The position numbers and the translations under genes are program-made. A DNA stretch of 5,712 nucleotides. Source: Eubacteriaceae bacterium (GTDB taxonomy: Bacteria > Bacillota > Clostridia > Lachnospirales > Lachnospiraceae). The stretch covers positions 1 through 5,712 of the forward strand of contig CABIYF010000058.1 in NCBI GenBank assembly GCA_902362875.1. The letters are read 5' to 3'. The notes beneath the pieces are model-generated. The model did not search any database and had not been told where the DNA came from. It saw only the letters and a program-made list of their open reading frames with translations. Positions 1 through 5,666 of this stretch are shown piece by piece (position 1 is the first letter of the stretch; each line of letters opens with the position of its first letter).

Positions 1-90
1 CCCCTTGAAGACGACGAGGTAGATAGGGCAGAGGTGGAAGTGCGGTAACGCATGGAGCTGACTGTTACTAATCGGTCGAGGCTTTAACCA
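1..90 (+). rRNA. 23S ribosomal RNA, 3' end (partial)
   Basis: The first 90 bases are the highly conserved 3' end of bacterial 23S rRNA. The GACGACGAGGTAGATAGG segment, the GGTAACGCATGGAGCTGAC segment and the ACTAATCGGTCGAGG segment occur in the order found in clostridial 23S genes. The rest of the gene lies left of the window. The mature end is placed near the GGCTTTAACC that would pair with the 23S 5' end in the terminal helix; the exact last base is uncertain by a few nucleotides. Transcription is rightward. Confidence 0.97.
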
Positions 91-180
91 AAGAAGGCTA
101 GAGTGTGGAAGATGTAGAATAGTTCTTGTATGTTGTTTTGAAGGTATATCCTTTATATATAGATTTAATAATGAAATTCG
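91..180 (+). other. rRNA operon trailer without 5S rRNA or tRNA
   Basis: These 90 bases join the 23S 3' end to the operon terminator. I find no 5S rRNA (about 117 nt, too long to fit) and no tRNA cloverleaf or CCA end. The stretch is A/T-rich (runs such as TTTATATATAG at 152-162) and probably includes the 3' half of the 23S precursor processing stem, whose partner would lie outside the window. Confidence 0.6.
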
Positions 181-210
181 AACATTCTTAGTAATAAGGA
201 TGTTTTTTTT
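181..210 (+). terminator. Intrinsic terminator of the rRNA operon
   Basis: A 10-bp stem (AACATTCTTA at 181-190 with TAAGGATGTT at 195-204, one G-U pair, loop GTAA) runs straight into eight T residues (203-210). This is a classic Rho-independent terminator. It separates the rRNA transcript from the sensor remnant that begins 25 bases later. Confidence 0.9.
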
Positions 211-235
211 CGTTATTTTATAGGAAGGAAAACAA

Positions 236-765
236 ATGAGAAAATATTTAAAGATAATGATAATTCTCAGTATAAGTACAATAATCCTGATCATAACAGG
301 ATGTACGAAAAAATCATCCAGCAAAGAAAACGCCAAGAAAGATCTGCCACAGATCAGGATCGGAGTTGATATCTTAAAACCATTTTTTTATATTGATCGG
401 AATGGAAATTATGCAGGAATTGATGCAGATATTGCGAAAGAAGCATGTAAACGTGCTGGATATCAGCCCAAATTCGTAGAAATTCCATGGAGCGAAAGAG
501 ACCGTTATTTAGAAAAGAATAAGCAGGAGTATGAAACAGATCAGTTGATCCAGGATATGACAGCGATCATCAATGCAAGAAATATCAGGCAGAAGGTGCC
601 GATATATTATCACATTTGTGAGAATCTTCCGAATACCTTATATGGAGATATGGGAAGAATCACAGCAAAGAAGGAACAGGAATTGGACTTGCAATCTGTA
701 AATATTTTGTGGAACAGATGGGGGGGGGAAGTGTTAAAGTAGAAAGTATCTGCCAGATAGATTAA
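236..765 (+). pseudogene. Remnant of a solute-binding-domain sensor histidine kinase
   Basis: An open frame of 168 codons starts at ATG 236 with a good Shine-Dalgarno (AGGAAGG, 222-228), but its parts do not form one normal protein. Residues 1-23 are a lipoprotein signal with lipobox ITGC (Cys23). Residues 38-94 are the start of an SBP_bac_3-type periplasmic binding domain (IRIGVD, then YAGIDADIAKEACKRAGY), cut off after about 60 residues where about 220 are expected. Residues 103-142 instead resemble the cytoplasmic part of a histidine kinase: helix residues, then ENLPNTLYGDMGRI, which matches the segment before the N-box of HATPase domains. From 649 the -1 frame carries the kinase G2 box (EGTGIGLAICKYF, 670-708) and VKVES, ending at TAA 763. 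The middle of the ATPase domain is missing. I infer at least two internal deletions and a frameshift in a membrane sensor kinase. The chimeric frame may still be translated but cannot be a working kinase. Confidence 0.8.
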
Positions 766-816
766 TTGAGAGTGAGTAAAATGAGATATAAGAAATATGA
801 AAAATAGGAAACTTTG

Positions 817-822
817 TAAAAT
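817..822 (+). promoter_or_regulatory. Possible -10 element for the structured leader RNA
   Basis: TAAAAT at 817-822 would place transcription start near 829-833, immediately before the first large stem (833-871). That is the geometry expected of a structured RNA. No good -35 box lies 17 bases upstream (the region near 794-799 is AT-rich without TTGACA), so this is a weak call. A TTGAGA at 766-771 with TATAAG at 787-792 is an alternative, with a short 15-base spacer. Confidence 0.3.
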
Positions 823-832
823 AAACGTAAAT

Positions 833-1053
833 TGGGTTGACGATATCAGAAAAATCTGATAACATAACCCAGAACGAAAAAACAAAGAACGCTGAGAGAC
901 ATCAGCAAAGAAACGAATGGAGGTGTATGTTCATGGATAGTTGCGATCGTATAGGACGAAGTTGTATGCGGGATCAAAAGAAGCATAAATTACGAATGCT
1001 GCTGTCTGTGAAGATAGACTAACAACAGCATTTGTATTATGATGTCCTTTTTT
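833..1053 (+). ncRNA. Candidate structured RNA or riboswitch-like leader
   Basis: About 220 bases between the sensor remnant and mgtE hold several strong stems. TGGGTT (833-838) pairs with AACCCA (866-871), and inside it TATCAGA (844-850) pairs with TCTGATA (855-861) across an AAAA loop. GCTGA (891-895) pairs with TCAGC (902-906). TACGAATGCTG (991-1001) pairs with CAGCATTTGTA (1026-1036), 11 bp with one G-U. AGGAC (953-957) can pair with GTCCT (1044-1048), closing a domain directly followed by T residues (1048-1053). The amount of pairing and the U-tract suggest a folded RNA of its own or a 5' leader of mgtE. I do not recognise the class: the M-box (GAGGCTCC and GACGCC-type motifs) is absent. 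Its size is similar to large Firmicute RNAs such as the raiA motif, but I cannot confirm a match. It may instead be several unrelated hairpins. Confidence 0.5.
933..1022 (+). CDS. Possible 29-codon small ORF in the mgtE leader
   Basis: ATG at 933 is preceded by GGAGG (919-923) at a workable 9-base spacing and opens a 29-codon frame ending TAA at 1022. The product would be short, basic and cysteine-containing (begins MDSCDRIGRSCMRD, ends LLSVKID), with no signal peptide or recognised domain. It overlaps the stems assigned to the candidate structured RNA, so the GGAGG may be an RNA structural element rather than a ribosome binding site. If translated, its position upstream of a magnesium channel gene would suit a regulatory leader peptide. 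No homology supports this; it is listed because the ribosome binding site is good. Confidence 0.25.
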   Translation: MDSCDRIGRSCMRDQKKHKLRMLLSVKID

Positions 1054-1054
1054 G

Positions 1055-1139
1055 ATACACCGCGAAACAGAAAGTCCTTTACATCACAACACAGTATGTG
1101 ATCTGCTTTAGGAATCAAAATCTGAAGCGGTGTATTTTT
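1055..1139 (+). promoter_or_regulatory. Long rod-like hairpin with U-tract upstream of mgtE
   Basis: ATACACCGC (1055-1063) pairs perfectly with GCGGTGTAT (1127-1135) and is followed by TTTTT (1135-1139). Inside, further short helices stack in register: CAGA 1068-1071 with TCTG 1121-1124, TCCT 1075-1078 with AGGA 1110-1113, and ATCACA 1083-1088 with TGTGAT 1097-1102, separated by small asymmetric internal loops. The result is one long irregular rod, more like an aptamer or attenuator than a simple terminator. The 5' arm ATACACC can also pair with GGTGTAT at 922-928, so mutually exclusive folds are possible. It may terminate or attenuate transcription 55 bases before the mgtE start. The role is inferred from position only. 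Confidence 0.5.
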
Positions 1140-1142
1140 ATG

Positions 1143-1175
1143 CCCAGATACAGGTATTTTGCAACCATATCTGGG
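1143..1175 (+). promoter_or_regulatory. Hairpin immediately before the mgtE ribosome binding site
   Basis: CCCAGATA (1143-1150) pairs perfectly with TATCTGGG (1168-1175) across a 17-base loop, ending seven bases before the AGGAGG of mgtE (1183-1188). It lacks a U-tract, so it is not a terminator. It could stabilise the mRNA 5' region or tune access to the ribosome binding site. Confidence 0.45.
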
Positions 1176-1194
1176 AAAAAGAAGGAGGAAAATC

Positions 1195-2592
1195 ATGAGA
1201 AATGCAAGAAACCAGCATAGAACAGACTATGCAAAAGAATTAATCAAGATTGTACAGACAACGAAAGATAAAGAAGAATTAAAGAAAAAGATCGCAGCAT
1301 ATCATGAAAGAGATATTGCGAATGCGATCGTAGAATCAGATAAAACAGTCAGAAAATGTATTTATGACATTTTAGACATTGCAGATATTGCAGAAATCTT
1401 TGCTTATATTGAAGAAGAACCAGGAAAGTATCTGGAAGAGATGCCGCTTGATATGGCAGCGAAAGTCGTGTCAAACATGGACTCCGATGATGCGATGGAT
1501 CTGTTTGAGGAATTAAGTGAAGAAGATAAATACAAGCTGCTAAAGAGACTGGATAAAGATGCAAAAGAAGATGTTCAGAAACTGTTATCTTATGAAGAAG
1601 ACCAGATCGGTAGTTGTATGACGAATAATTATATCGTGGTAAAAAACGATGTAACGATTCGTGAGGCAATGAGTACCCTTGTAAAACAGGCAGGAGAACA
1701 TGATAATATCCAGACACTTTATGTGACAGATGACAACGGAATCTTTGCAGGAGCGATCGATCTGAAAGACTTGATCATCGCAAGAGAACATGATAATCTG
1801 CAGGACATCATAAGCAGTTCTTATCCTTATGTTTATGAACATGAAAAGATCAGTGACTGTATGGAAGTCTTAACAGATTACGAAGAAGATTCCATTCCAG
1901 TTCTTACACAGGACAAAAAGATCGCAGGTATCTTAACATCCTCCGATATCGTAGAATTAGTCGATGACGAGATGGGAGATGACTATGCAAAACTTGCTGG
2001 TTTAACAGAAGAGGAAGATTTAAACGAACCAACGATCGTGAGTATGAAGAAGAGACTCCCATGGCTGATTGCATTGTTGTTCCTTGGAATGGCAGTATCC
2101 TCTGTCGTTGGAATGTTTGAATCTATTGTAGCCGTGTTACCGATTGTAATCTGTTTCCAGTCCTTAGTTCTTGATATGGCAGGAAATGTTGGAACACAGT
2201 CACTAGCTGTAACAATCCGTGTATTAATGGATGAAAACCTGTCAGGAAAGAAAAAGATCGCATTATTATTCAAAGAAATGAAGATCGGATTCTTAAATGG
2301 AGCAAGTTTAGCAATTATGGCATTAGCATTTTTAGGAATTTACATTCATATGTTTAAACATTATGCATGGCTTTCTTCCTTCCTGATCTCAGGATGCGTA
2401 GGAGTATCATTGATCGTAGCAATGGTGATTTCAAGCCTTGTAGGAACGATCATTCCAATGTTCTTCCATAAGATCAATATTGACCCGGCGGTAGCATCCG
2501 GTCCACTGATCACAACGATCAATGATTTAGTCGCAGTTATCACATATTATGGACTTTCTGGACTTGTTTTAATTCAGTTATTTCATATTTAA
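1195..2592 (+). CDS. mgtE: Magnesium channel/transporter MgtE
   Basis: MgtE is a homodimeric Mg2+ channel of the cytoplasmic membrane whose cytosolic domains sense intracellular Mg2+ and close the pore when it is plentiful. The 465-residue product has the usual length and order: acidic helical N domain (about 20-135, rich in Asp/Glu that would bind Mg2+), two CBS domains (about 139-200, starting near GSCMTNNYIVV, and 205-262), a linker/plug helix (263-285), then five predicted membrane helices (288-465). Family signatures are present: MAGNVGTQS (328-336) and DPAVASGPLITTINDL (430-445); the latter's Asp430 corresponds to the pore Asp of characterised MgtE. I chose ATG 1195 because AGGAGG (1183-1188) is six bases upstream; an in-frame TTG at 1159 would add 12 basic residues inside the leader hairpin and has no ribosome binding site. 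The gene is monocistronic, with its own terminator. Regulation probably involves the long structured leader, but a recognisable M-box is missing. Some homologues also carry Co2+. Confidence 0.96.
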   Translation: MRNARNQHRTDYAKELIKIVQTTKDKEELKKKIAAYHERDIANAIVESDKTVRKCIYDILDIADIAEIFAYIEEEPGKYLEEMPLDMAAKVVSNMDSDDAMDLFEELSEEDKYKLLKRLDKDAKEDVQKLLSYEEDQIGSCMTNNYIVVKNDVTIREAMSTLVKQAGEHDNIQTLYVTDDNGIFAGAIDLKDLIIAREHDNLQDIISSSYPYVYEHEKISDCMEVLTDYEEDSIPVLTQDKKIAGILTSSDIVELVDDEMGDDYAKLAGLTEEEDLNEPTIVSMKKRLPWLIALLFLGMAVSSVVGMFESIVAVLPIVICFQSLVLDMAGNVGTQSLAVTIRVLMDENLSGKKKIALLFKEMKIGFLNGASLAIMALAFLGIYIHMFKHYAWLSSFLISGCVGVSLIVAMVISSLVGTIIPMFFHKINIDPAVASGPLITTINDLVAVITYYGLSGLVLIQLFHI

Positions 2593-2609
2593 TAATCTAT
2601 AAGTTAATT

Positions 2610-2668
2610 ACGCCACAGGCGGAGAATCATGCAAAACAGGATTCACGCTTGGTGGCGTTTGTTTTTAT
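2610..2668 (+). terminator. Intrinsic terminator after mgtE
   Basis: A long interrupted hairpin: ACGCCAC (2610-2616) with GTGGCGT (2652-2658), then AGGCG with CGCTT and GAATC (2623-2627) with GATTC further in. It is followed by a T-rich tract from 2658 (TTTGTTTTTATTT). It lies 18 bases after the mgtE stop and separates mgtE from the next transcription unit. Confidence 0.88.
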
Positions 2669-2681
2669 TTAAATTTTACGA

Positions 2682-2711
2682 TTGACAAACAGGTACATTT
2701 CAGCTTATCAT
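2682..2711 (+). promoter_or_regulatory. Sigma-A-type promoter for the PRTase-codB unit
   Basis: A perfect -35 box TTGACA (2682-2687) is followed after 18 bases by TATCAT (2706-2711), a five-of-six match to TATAAT. Transcription would start near 2718, giving a short leader of about 45 bases before ATG 2764. No clear operator or riboswitch is visible in that leader. Confidence 0.7.
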
Positions 2712-2763
2712 CTTGTAGAATGTGTATTTATAAACGGCGAATTAGAAAAGAGGAATTTCAAAG

Positions 2764-3852
2764 ATGACAAATTGGAACGAAGTTAGATTAGTGCCTGAGT
2801 TTGATGAGCAGGGTGTAGCATGTTATAAGCTCGATGGGGCAGATTATTTAAATGAATATTATGTAGTTTCGGAAGCCGAGACAAGAAAGCTTCTAAACAC
2901 ACCAGAGATCGTTGGATACGAGGTATACAACTGCCTGATTCCGTCTACATCTCAGATGCTTTATTATTTAAAAGAACAAAAGAAAGTAACAACAGCAAAT
3001 ATCTTATCCATTTTAAGAGGTGCCTTAAATTATCCATTGGAAGAAAGCTGTTACAGAGAACATATTAGAGTTCATGATATCAGCTTCTTATCAAGTGAAC
3101 GTGTATTCAGAGAAGAAGAGATTGCCGGACTTGAGATCAAATACAGCAAACTTACCATGGTACCAGACAGTACTTTAATGATCGGAGATATCATTGCAAG
3201 TGGGGAGACACTGATCCACTGCCTGCGTTATGTCACAGATTTCTATAGAAAGAATAACGCAAAACTTCGCAATATCATCATTTTTACAATGGGTGGAACA
3301 AAAGGAATCACGATCCTTGAAAATCTTACAAAAGAGATCCGTGAATTCTGGCCGGACTTTGAAGGATTTATTACCGTATATTATGAAGGTGTCTTCAGCA
3401 CTTATGAAGACAAAGGTGTATCAGGAATCAACCTTCCAGATGTAGATTTTTACTGGAAAGACGGAATCATTGCACCAGAATTCAGAAGAGAAACACTATC
3501 CATGTGTGCTCCTTTATTTGAAAAATGTATCATTTATGATGGTGGCGCAAGACGTTATGAGATTCATGAACATATCGAAGAAGTCTTAGAATTCTGGGAA
3601 GGAATCAGAGATCGTGCAGATATCATTGATTTCAAAGAATTATTAGATGAGAAACTTGGATATGAGACACCAATCAGTTATGAAGACTGGATTGAAAAGA
3701 ATCACTATCAGCAGATTCCACAGCCAGAGACAAAATGGCTGTATCGTCAGGAACAGGGATATATTGAGAGCATGAAGAATATCACATTAAAAGAGTTAGC
3801 AAAGCAGAGAATCGACGAATTCAAGTCAGCACTCAAAAAATATATGATTTAA
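2764..3852 (+). CDS. Phosphoribosyltransferase-like protein, substrate unknown
   Basis: This 362-residue soluble protein (no signal peptide or membrane helix) looks like a divergent type I phosphoribosyltransferase (PRTase). The key evidence is the PRPP-binding stretch TLMIGDIIASGET (137-149). It fits the 13-position PRTase signature except that the first acidic residue is Gly141; Asp142, Ser146, Gly147 and Thr149 are kept. ILRGALNY (83-90) is placed like the PRTase PPi-loop, which commonly has an (L/R)RGG-type sequence. A hydrophobic strand IIIFTMGGTKG (171-181) follows the PRPP loop. The protein is much longer than stand-alone base salvage PRTases (about 170-240 aa), with extra N- and C-terminal regions; the C-terminal 120 residues are acidic, then lysine-rich. 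ATG 2764 is supported by AAGAGGAA (2748-2755). It sits 37 bases upstream of codB on the same strand, so a role in nucleobase metabolism or signalling is inferred. It may be an enzyme, a PRPP sensor or a regulator; I cannot name the substrate. Confidence 0.75.
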   Translation: MTNWNEVRLVPEFDEQGVACYKLDGADYLNEYYVVSEAETRKLLNTPEIVGYEVYNCLIPSTSQMLYYLKEQKKVTTANILSILRGALNYPLEESCYREHIRVHDISFLSSERVFREEEIAGLEIKYSKLTMVPDSTLMIGDIIASGETLIHCLRYVTDFYRKNNAKLRNIIIFTMGGTKGITILENLTKEIREFWPDFEGFITVYYEGVFSTYEDKGVSGINLPDVDFYWKDGIIAPEFRRETLSMCAPLFEKCIIYDGGARRYEIHEHIEEVLEFWEGIRDRADIIDFKELLDEKLGYETPISYEDWIEKNHYQQIPQPETKWLYRQEQGYIESMKNITLKELAKQRIDEFKSALKKYMI

Positions 3853-3889
3853 TGACGACAGATGCATAAGGATAGAAAAGGATAAGAAA

Positions 3890-5155
3890 ATGAAAGACAA
3901 TAAAAATACAACAACAGATATCGATTACGCAAACGAAGCTGTCCCGAAAGAAGGCAGAAAAGGGTTTGTGACAATGTTTATGATCATGCTTGGATTCACA
4001 TTTTTCTCAGCAAGTATGTGGGTCGGACAGCAGATGGCAGCAGGACTTGATTTCTATGGATTTATCAAATCCCTGCTTCTTGGAGGAATCATCCTTGGAA
4101 TCTATACAGGATTATTAGGATATGTCGGAGCAAAGACAGGATTAAGCTTAGATCTGTTATCCAAGAGAGCGTTTGGAGAGAAAGGTTCCTATATTTCATC
4201 AGCCATGATCAGTTTCACACAGATCGGATGGTTTGGAGTCGGAGTTGCAATGTTTGCGATTCCAGTATCCGCAGAGATCTTTGGCGGAAGCGAAGCCGCA
4301 AAATGGATCTTGGTTTTAGTTGCAGGTGGATGTATGACAGCTTCTGCGTATTTTGGAATTGATTCCCTGACAGTCATCAGCTATATTGCAGTACCATTAG
4401 TTGCAATTCTTGGAACCGTTGCTATGGTTATGGCAGTCAGCCAGGGAAATGGAACGATCGTTGATCAGTTTGCAGTATCCAGTGGATCGATCACAGTCAT
4501 TGGAGGAGCAGGAATGGTGATCGGATCATTTGTATCTGGTGGAACAGCAACACCAAACTTTGCCCGTTTTGCAAAAGATGCAAAATCAGGAACAATCGCA
4601 ACCGTTGTAGCATTCTTTATCGGAAACTCCCTGATGTTTTTCTTTGGAGCGATCGCATACATCTTCGTTGGTGGAAATGACATCTTTGAAGTTATGATTC
4701 GTTTGAATCTGTTCTATATGGCAATCCTTGTATTAGGATTAAATATCTGGACAACAAATGATAACGCCTTATATTCCGCAGGGCTTGGACTTGCGAATAT
4801 CTTTGGGCAGAAGAAGAAACCAATGGTACTGATCTCAGGAATCGTTGGAACATTATTATCCGTATGGCTGTATTATAACTTCTGTAACTGGTTAAATGTC
4901 TTAAACTGTACATTACCACCAGTCGGAATCATCCTTGTAATGTCATACTTTATGAATAAGAAGGCATATGACGAAGACAGGGTGCCACAAAGAACTGTCA
5001 ACTGGTTTGCCGTGATCGGTGTGATCTTAGGGGCAGTCGTTGCCAATGTCTTCACATGGGGAATTGCTTCGATCAATGGTATGGTTGTAGCAGCAATCTG
5101 TTATGGAGCAGGACAGCTGATCGCACAGGACAGCAAAACAGCAGAAAATGCATAA
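3890..5155 (+). CDS. codB: Cytosine permease (NCS1 family)
   Basis: CodB is a membrane transporter of the nucleobase:cation symporter-1 family that imports cytosine. The 421-residue product matches the E. coli CodB length (about 419) and shares long stretches with it: TFFSASMW (37-44), GAKTGL (80-85), QIGWFGVGVAMFAIP (111-125), GNSLMFFFGA (245-254), NIWTTNDNALYSAGLG (285-300), LPPVG (342-346) and VNWFAVI (370-376). Twelve hydrophobic segments are consistent with the family's 12-helix fold. The conserved helices containing SASMW, QIGWFG and TTNDNA form the known substrate region. The start at 3890 has AAAGGA (3877-3882) seven bases upstream. It follows the PRTase-like gene by 37 bases with no terminator between them, so they are probably co-transcribed from 2682. 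Cytosine deaminase (codA), its usual partner in enterobacteria, is not in the window. Related bases cannot be excluded as substrates. Confidence 0.94.
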   Translation: MKDNKNTTTDIDYANEAVPKEGRKGFVTMFMIMLGFTFFSASMWVGQQMAAGLDFYGFIKSLLLGGIILGIYTGLLGYVGAKTGLSLDLLSKRAFGEKGSYISSAMISFTQIGWFGVGVAMFAIPVSAEIFGGSEAAKWILVLVAGGCMTASAYFGIDSLTVISYIAVPLVAILGTVAMVMAVSQGNGTIVDQFAVSSGSITVIGGAGMVIGSFVSGGTATPNFARFAKDAKSGTIATVVAFFIGNSLMFFFGAIAYIFVGGNDIFEVMIRLNLFYMAILVLGLNIWTTNDNALYSAGLGLANIFGQKKKPMVLISGIVGTLLSVWLYYNFCNWLNVLNCTLPPVGIILVMSYFMNKKAYDEDRVPQRTVNWFAVIGVILGAVVANVFTWGIASINGMVVAAICYGAGQLIAQDSKTAENA

Positions 5156-5172
5156 AAAAGAAAGATATAAAT

Positions 5173-5217
5173 AAAAAAGGAATCTCTTGTAATGATCATT
5201 GCAAGAGATTCCTTTTT
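5173..5217. terminator. Bidirectional intrinsic terminator between convergent genes
   Basis: AGGAATCTCTTG (5178-5189) pairs perfectly with CAAGAGATTCCT (5202-5213). The helix continues through a T-G pair and AAT/ATT to a GATC loop, about 16 bp in all. An A-run (5173-5178) precedes it and a T-run (5213-5217) follows, so it can work on both strands. It would end the PRTase-codB transcript rightward and the GGDEF-like gene leftward (its stop is at 5244). Confidence 0.92.
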
Positions 5218-5243
5218 GTCTAAATATGTAGGATTGATCGATA

Positions 5244-5666
5244 TTATTTATCTGTTGTTATGGTTTCCTTCGACCCAGAAGATTCCTCGATCATGATCGG
5301 AAGATATTCATAGCTAGGTTCAAAATGATGTTTGCTGTACAACTTATAATACTCAATAAAAATACGATCCATAACCTGTGGAATCTTTGTCTCATCAGCT
5401 TCAAACAAAATGATCAGATACTGCATGGAACTATAACGGGTACAGACATCAACCTTACGGATCTTCTGGCGGATCGCCTGTTCCATACAATCAAGGGCAT
5501 GCTCGATATTTTCAATATACATGACATAATCCGGTGTCGTTTCCATCGTGACCATCACAAGGTAACAGTGATACTTGTAACGGGCACCAAGATGATTCAT
5601 ATATTCATAAATCTTGGAAAACTGATATGTAATGACCTTTGTCAATAGTAAATTAACAGAAATCAC
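5244..5666 (-). CDS. Degenerate GGDEF-like domain protein, possibly truncated
   Basis: Read leftward from GTG 5666, this frame encodes 140 residues resembling the C-terminal part of a GGDEF (diguanylate cyclase) domain: helix FSKIYEYMNHL (16-26), strand CYLVMVTME (34-42), helix IENIEHALDCMEQAIR (51-66), then RKVDVCTRYSSMQYLIILFEA (70-90 region). The last part aligns with RxxDxxxRxGGDEFxxLL, so the catalytic GGDEF is SSMQY (79-83) and cyclase activity is very unlikely. The RxxD (Arg70, Asp73) keeps the spacing of the c-di-GMP inhibitory site, so nucleotide binding or a purely structural role is possible. Such inactive domains occur at the C-terminus of multi-domain Lachnospiraceae regulators. 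The upstream domain is absent: an in-frame TAA lies at 5676-5678 and GTG 5666 has no clear Shine-Dalgarno. The gene may therefore be a 5'-truncated or frameshifted remnant; the window ends before this can be settled. Confidence 0.6.
   Translation of the reverse strand: MISVNLLLTKVITYQFSKIYEYMNHLGARYKYHCYLVMVTMETTPDYVMYIENIEHALDCMEQAIRQKIRKVDVCTRYSSMQYLIILFEADETKIPQVMDRIFIEYYKLYSKHHFEPSYEYLPIMIEESSGSKETITTDK

Noticed and set aside
91..180. 5S rRNA or tRNA in the rRNA spacer
   Set aside because: It is too short for 5S, and no conserved 5S or tRNA (GTTC-type T-arm, CCA) elements are present.
837..1022. 61-codon plus-strand frame from TTG 837
   Set aside because: The TTG start lies inside the first stem, with no ribosome binding site and no recognisable protein sequence. 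Only the shorter ATG 933 version has a plausible ribosome binding site, and it is reported as low confidence.
1055..1139. MITE or insertion-sequence terminal inverted repeats
   Set aside because: The inverted arms are only 9 bp, the inner segment pairs with itself in register as an RNA rod, and no flanking target duplication was seen.
1159..1194. Upstream TTG start for mgtE
   Set aside because: It would add a basic 12-residue extension encoded by the hairpin and ribosome binding site; ATG 1195 has AGGAGG at ideal spacing.
990..1196. 68-codon minus-strand frame antisense to the mgtE leader
   Set aside because: It runs through palindromic stems and the mgtE ribosome binding site, lacks a Shine-Dalgarno, and its product has no family features.
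2716..2721. TAGAAT as the -10 box for the PRTase-codB promoter
   Set aside because: It lies 28 bases from the TTGACA box; TATCAT at 2706-2711 has the correct 18-base spacing.
5325..5648. 107-codon plus-strand frame opposite the GGDEF-like gene
   Set aside because: The minus frame has recognisable GGDEF-type motifs, while the plus frame has no ribosome binding site or family resemblance, so it is a shadow.
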